Positions 61,494 through 64,000 of a stretch of DNA of 64,000 nt are shown in pieces. The notes beneath the pieces are model-generated. The model saw nothing but the letters and a program-made list of their open reading frames with translations, ran no database searches and had not been told where the DNA came from. This DNA is from Mesorhizobium sp. M8A.F.Ca.ET.218.01.1.1 (lineage in GTDB: Bacteria > Pseudomonadota > Alphaproteobacteria > Rhizobiales > Rhizobiaceae), in NCBI RefSeq assembly GCF_004791165.1, contig NZ_SRUZ01000001.1, positions 106,382-170,381 on the forward strand, read 5' to 3'. The translations under genes and the position numbers were made by a program. Each line of letters starts with the position of its first letter. Position 1 is the stretch's first letter.

Positions 61494-62116
61494 CGCAACA
61501 TCCCCATCAGATAGACGAAGGTAAAGACGCCGATCCAGACGACGTCGAGGAAGTGCCAGAACATGCTGAGGCACATCAGCCGGCGGCGGTTGGCCTCGAT
61601 GAGACCGTATCTCGCGACCTGGATCATCAGCGTCACCATCCAGACGATACCGAAGGTCACGTGCAGGCCGTGCGTGCCGACGAGCGTGAAGAAGGACGAC
61701 AGGAAAGCGCTGCGCTGCGGCGTGGCGCCTTCATGGATCATGTGCGCGAATTCGTAGAGTTCGATCGACAGGAAGGCCAGGCCGAACAGCATGGTCACGG
61801 CAAGCCAGGCTTGTGTCGCCGCGACGCGCCCCTTGTCCATGGTCAGCATGGCGAAGCCATAGGTGATCGAGGAGAAGAGCAGCATGGCGGTGTTGACCGC
61901 CACCAGATCGAGGTCGAACAGGTCCTTGGGCGCGGGCCCGGCCGCATAGTTGCCGCCAAGCACGCCATAGGCGGCGAACAACATCGCGAAGATCAGACAG
62001 TCGCTCATCAGGTAAAGCCAGAAGCCGAGCATGGTTGAGCCGCCTTCGGCGTGCGCATGCTCTTCTTCCAGGTGGAAGACCGGTTCGGTGTCGGCCGTGA
62101 TTGCCGTCGATGTCAT
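61490..62116 (-). CDS. cyoC: Cytochrome bo-type quinol oxidase subunit III (CyoC)
   Basis: A 208-residue subunit with five membrane helices. TMLGFWLYLMSDCLIFAMLF, STMLLFSSITYGFAM-like MLLFSSITYGFAMLTMDKGR and FFTLVGTHGLHVTFGIVWMV are standard. The ATG at 62116 is preceded by TTAGGG. It belongs to the same transcript as cyoB. Confidence 0.95.
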   Translation of the reverse strand: MTSTAITADTEPVFHLEEEHAHAEGGSTMLGFWLYLMSDCLIFAMLFAAYGVLGGNYAAGPAPKDLFDLDLVAVNTAMLLFSSITYGFAMLTMDKGRVAATQAWLAVTMLFGLAFLSIELYEFAHMIHEGATPQRSAFLSSFFTLVGTHGLHVTFGIVWMVTLMIQVARYGLIEANRRRLMCLSMFWHFLDVVWIGVFTFVYLMGMLR

Positions 62117-62125
62117 GCTCAAACC

Positions 62126-64000
62126 CTAACCCTGAGCGGCGAGGAGCGTGGTCCTCGTCTTCTCCGTCTGCGAGACTTCGGCCGCCGGAATGTGGAAGTC
62201 GCGGTGATAATTGAAGGTATGGCCGATCGCCGTGGCGATGAGGCAGACGAAGCTCAGCGCCGCCAGCCACCAGATGTACCAGATCAGGCCGAAGCCGAGC
62301 GCGACGCTGAAGGCGGCTAGGATGATGCCGGTCCCGGTGTTGCTGGGCATGTGGATCGGTTTGAAGCCGGCGAGCGGCCTGATGTAGCTGGCCTGCTTCA
62401 TTTCCCACCAGGCATCGTTGTCGCGAATAACCGGCGTGAAGGCGAAATTGTAGGCGGGCGGCGGTGAGGAGGTCGACCATTCGAGCGTGCGGCCGTCCCA
62501 GGGATCGCCGGTCGGATCGGCAAGCGCCTCACGCCTGCGGATGGAGACGAAGATCTGGATCAGGAAGGCGGCGATGCCGCAGGCGATCAGCACCGCGCCG
62601 AAGGCGGCGATGACGAACCATATCTGCAGCGAGGGATCATCGAACACACGCATGCGGCGCGTCACGCCCATCAGGCCGAGGATGTAGAGCGGCATGAAGG
62701 CGAACCAGAAGCCGACCACCCAGCACCAGAACGAGACCTTGCCCCAGAACGGATCGAGCTTGAATCCGAAGGCCTTGGGCCACCAGTAGGCAATGCCGGC
62801 GAACAGGCCGAACAGCACGCCGCCGATGATGACATTGTGGAAGTGGGCGATCAGGAACAGGCTGTTGTGCAGCACGAAGTCCGCCGGCGGCACGGCAAGC
62901 AGCACGCCGGTCATGCCGCCGACAACGAAGGTGAGCATGAAGGCCAGCGTCCACATCATCGGCAGTTCGAAGCGGATGCGGCCGCGATACATGGTGAACA
63001 GCCAGTTGAATATCTTCGCCCCGGTCGGGATCGAGATGATCATCGTGGTGATGCCGAAGAAGGAATTGACGCTGGCGCCGGAGCCCATGGTGAAGAAGTG
63101 GTGCAGCCAAACAAGATACGACAGGATGGTGATGACCACCGTGGCGTAGACCATCGAGGTGTAGCCGAACAGGCGCTTGCCGGAGAAGGTCGAGGTGACC
63201 TCGGAAAAGACGCCGAACAGCGGCAGGATGAGGATGTAGACTTCCGGGTGACCCCATATCCAGATGAGGTTCACATACATCATCGGGTTACCGCCGAAGT
63301 CGTTGGTGAAGAAGTTGGTGCCGACATAGCGATCGAGCGCGAGCAGCGAGAGCACCGCCGTCAGCACCGGGAAGGAGGCGACGATCAGCACGTTGGTGCA
63401 GAGCGACGTCCAGGTGAAGACGGGCATGCGCATCATCGTCATGCCGGGCGCGCGCATCTTGATGATCGTGCAGATCAGGTTGATGCCCGACAGCGTCGTG
63501 CCGACACCCGCCACCTGCAGCGCCCAGATATAGTAGTCGACACCGACGTCGGGACTGTAGCCGATGCCGGAGAGCGGCGGATAGGCAAGCCAGCCGGTGC
63601 GGGCGAATTCGCCGACGAACAGCGAGGCCATGACGAGGATGGCGCCGCCGACCGTCATCCAGAACGAGAAACTGTTGAGGAATGGGAAGGACACGTCGCG
63701 CGCCCCGATCTGCAGCGGCACGACGAAGTTCATCAGCCCGGTGACGAAGGGCATCGCCACGAAGAAGATCATGATGACGCCGTGGGCGGTGAAGATCTGG
63801 TCGTAGTGATGTGAGTTCAGGTAGCCCTCGGAGCCGTTGAAGGCGATGGCCTGCTGGAGCCGCATCATGATGGCGTCCGAGAAGCCGCGCAAAAGCATGA
63901 CGAGGCCGAGCACCATGTACATGATGCCGATCTTCTTGTGGTCGACGCTGGTGAACCATTCGCGCCACAGATAGGTCCAGAGCTTGAAATAGGTGATCGC
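62126..64000 (-). CDS. cyoB: Cytochrome bo-type quinol oxidase subunit I (CyoB), partial
   Basis: The reading frame is open to the window edge, so the N-terminal part is missing. The visible part is 624 residues, starting [20 protein letters not shown]. The haem-copper core is intact: [13 protein letters not shown] (CuB His with the cross-linked Tyr), [10 protein letters not shown] (CuB His pair) and [12 protein letters not shown] (haem His ligands). It couples ubiquinol oxidation to O2 reduction and proton pumping. CyoA should lie just upstream, outside the window. It is the first visible gene of the operon ending in actR. Confidence 0.96.
   Translation of the reverse strand, partial: AITYFKLWTYLWREWFTSVDHKKIGIMYMVLGLVMLLRGFSDAIMMRLQQAIAFNGSEGYLNSHHYDQIFTAHGVIMIFFVAMPFVTGLMNFVVPLQIGARDVSFPFLNSFSFWMTVGGAILVMASLFVGEFARTGWLAYPPLSGIGYSPDVGVDYYIWALQVAGVGTTLSGINLICTIIKMRAPGMTMMRMPVFTWTSLCTNVLIVASFPVLTAVLSLLALDRYVGTNFFTNDFGGNPMMYVNLIWIWGHPEVYILILPLFGVFSEVTSTFSGKRLFGYTSMVYATVVITILSYLVWLHHFFTMGSGASVNSFFGITTMIISIPTGAKIFNWLFTMYRGRIRFELPMMWTLAFMLTFVVGGMTGVLLAVPPADFVLHNSLFLIAHFHNVIIGGVLFGLFAGIAYWWPKAFGFKLDPFWGKVSFWCWVVGFWFAFMPLYILGLMGVTRRMRVFDDPSLQIWFVIAAFGAVLIACGIAAFLIQIFVSIRRREALADPTGDPWDGRTLEWSTSSPPPAYNFAFTPVIRDNDAWWEMKQASYIRPLAGFKPIHMPSNTGTGIILAAFSVALGFGLIWYIWWLAALSFVCLIATAIGHTFNYHRDFHIPAAEVSQTEKTRTTLLAAQG

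Noticed and set aside
1..64000. tRNA, rRNA and classical riboswitch genes
   Set aside because: I scanned by eye for tRNA cloverleaf ends, rRNA segments and known riboswitch cores and found none I could support. A covariance search would be needed to exclude small RNAs.

Overview
The window reads as chromosomal DNA of an alphaproteobacterium of the Rhizobiales, most likely Mesorhizobium or a close relative. This rests on high GC, a DUF768 and a DUF1236 protein, a plant-type glutamate-cysteine ligase, many ABC uptake systems, rhizobial palindromic intergenic repeats and an ActSR/RegBA-type redox two-component pair. The genus is inferred, not proven.

Layout. 1-12300 is ordinary accessory and housekeeping content: a class I glutamine amidotransferase, rsmE, gshA, a DUF937 protein, a DUF1127 protein, a LysR regulator, xseA, a P1-family peptidase, a DUF768 protein, an SDR protein lacking the catalytic Tyr, and a 2-oxoglutarate/Fe(II) oxygenase. 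12740-23373 is the unusual part. A structured leader precedes ten tightly packed same-strand genes: a bipolar Asp/Glu-then-Arg protein with no lysine or cysteine, an HEXXH metalloprotease-like protein, five proteins I cannot assign, a DUF4438 protein, a Cys-rich protein with a GIY-YIG-like stretch, and a trypsin-fold serine protease with an intact triad. A nested inverted repeat and a LuxR-type HTH regulator follow. I know of no described system with this composition, and it is the best candidate here for something new.

23418-27516 holds the wreck of an ornithine cyclodeaminase gene and a four-gene operon coupled by four-base overlaps (RpiR regulator, isochorismatase-family hydrolase, glutamine-synthetase-like ligase, N-formylglutamate amidohydrolase). 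27530-34981 is a probable sialic acid locus: a NanA-like lyase, a peptide-type ABC transporter and a divergent NanR with a candidate operator. 35032-36396 is an FAD-dependent amine/amino-acid oxidase-like gene.

36616-49697 is a 13-kb, twelve-gene minus-strand operon. In transcription order it encodes a signal-peptide-less solute-binding-protein-like protein, an IclR regulator, a sugar ABC transporter with two permeases, an SDR dehydrogenase, a CaiB-type CoA-transferase, an enoyl-CoA hydratase, an aldose-epimerase-like protein, a fused family I CoA-transferase and an SMP-30 lactonase. Together they suggest uptake of a sugar, oxidation to a lactone and acid, and breakdown as CoA thioesters. 49816-54523 is a hexuronate/mannonate locus: two UxuA-family dehydratases, a GntR regulator, an SDR and an RraA-family protein, with two identical GntR-type operators in the divergent promoter region.

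54644-58317 carries a 12-residue-repeat secreted protein with a DUF1236-like end, alkB, a GFA-family protein, a KTSC protein and a DUF763 protein. 58429-64000 is a minus-strand respiratory operon, cyoB (cut by the window edge)-cyoC-cyoD-surf1-actS-actR, joining a bo-type quinol oxidase to its likely redox sensor and regulator.
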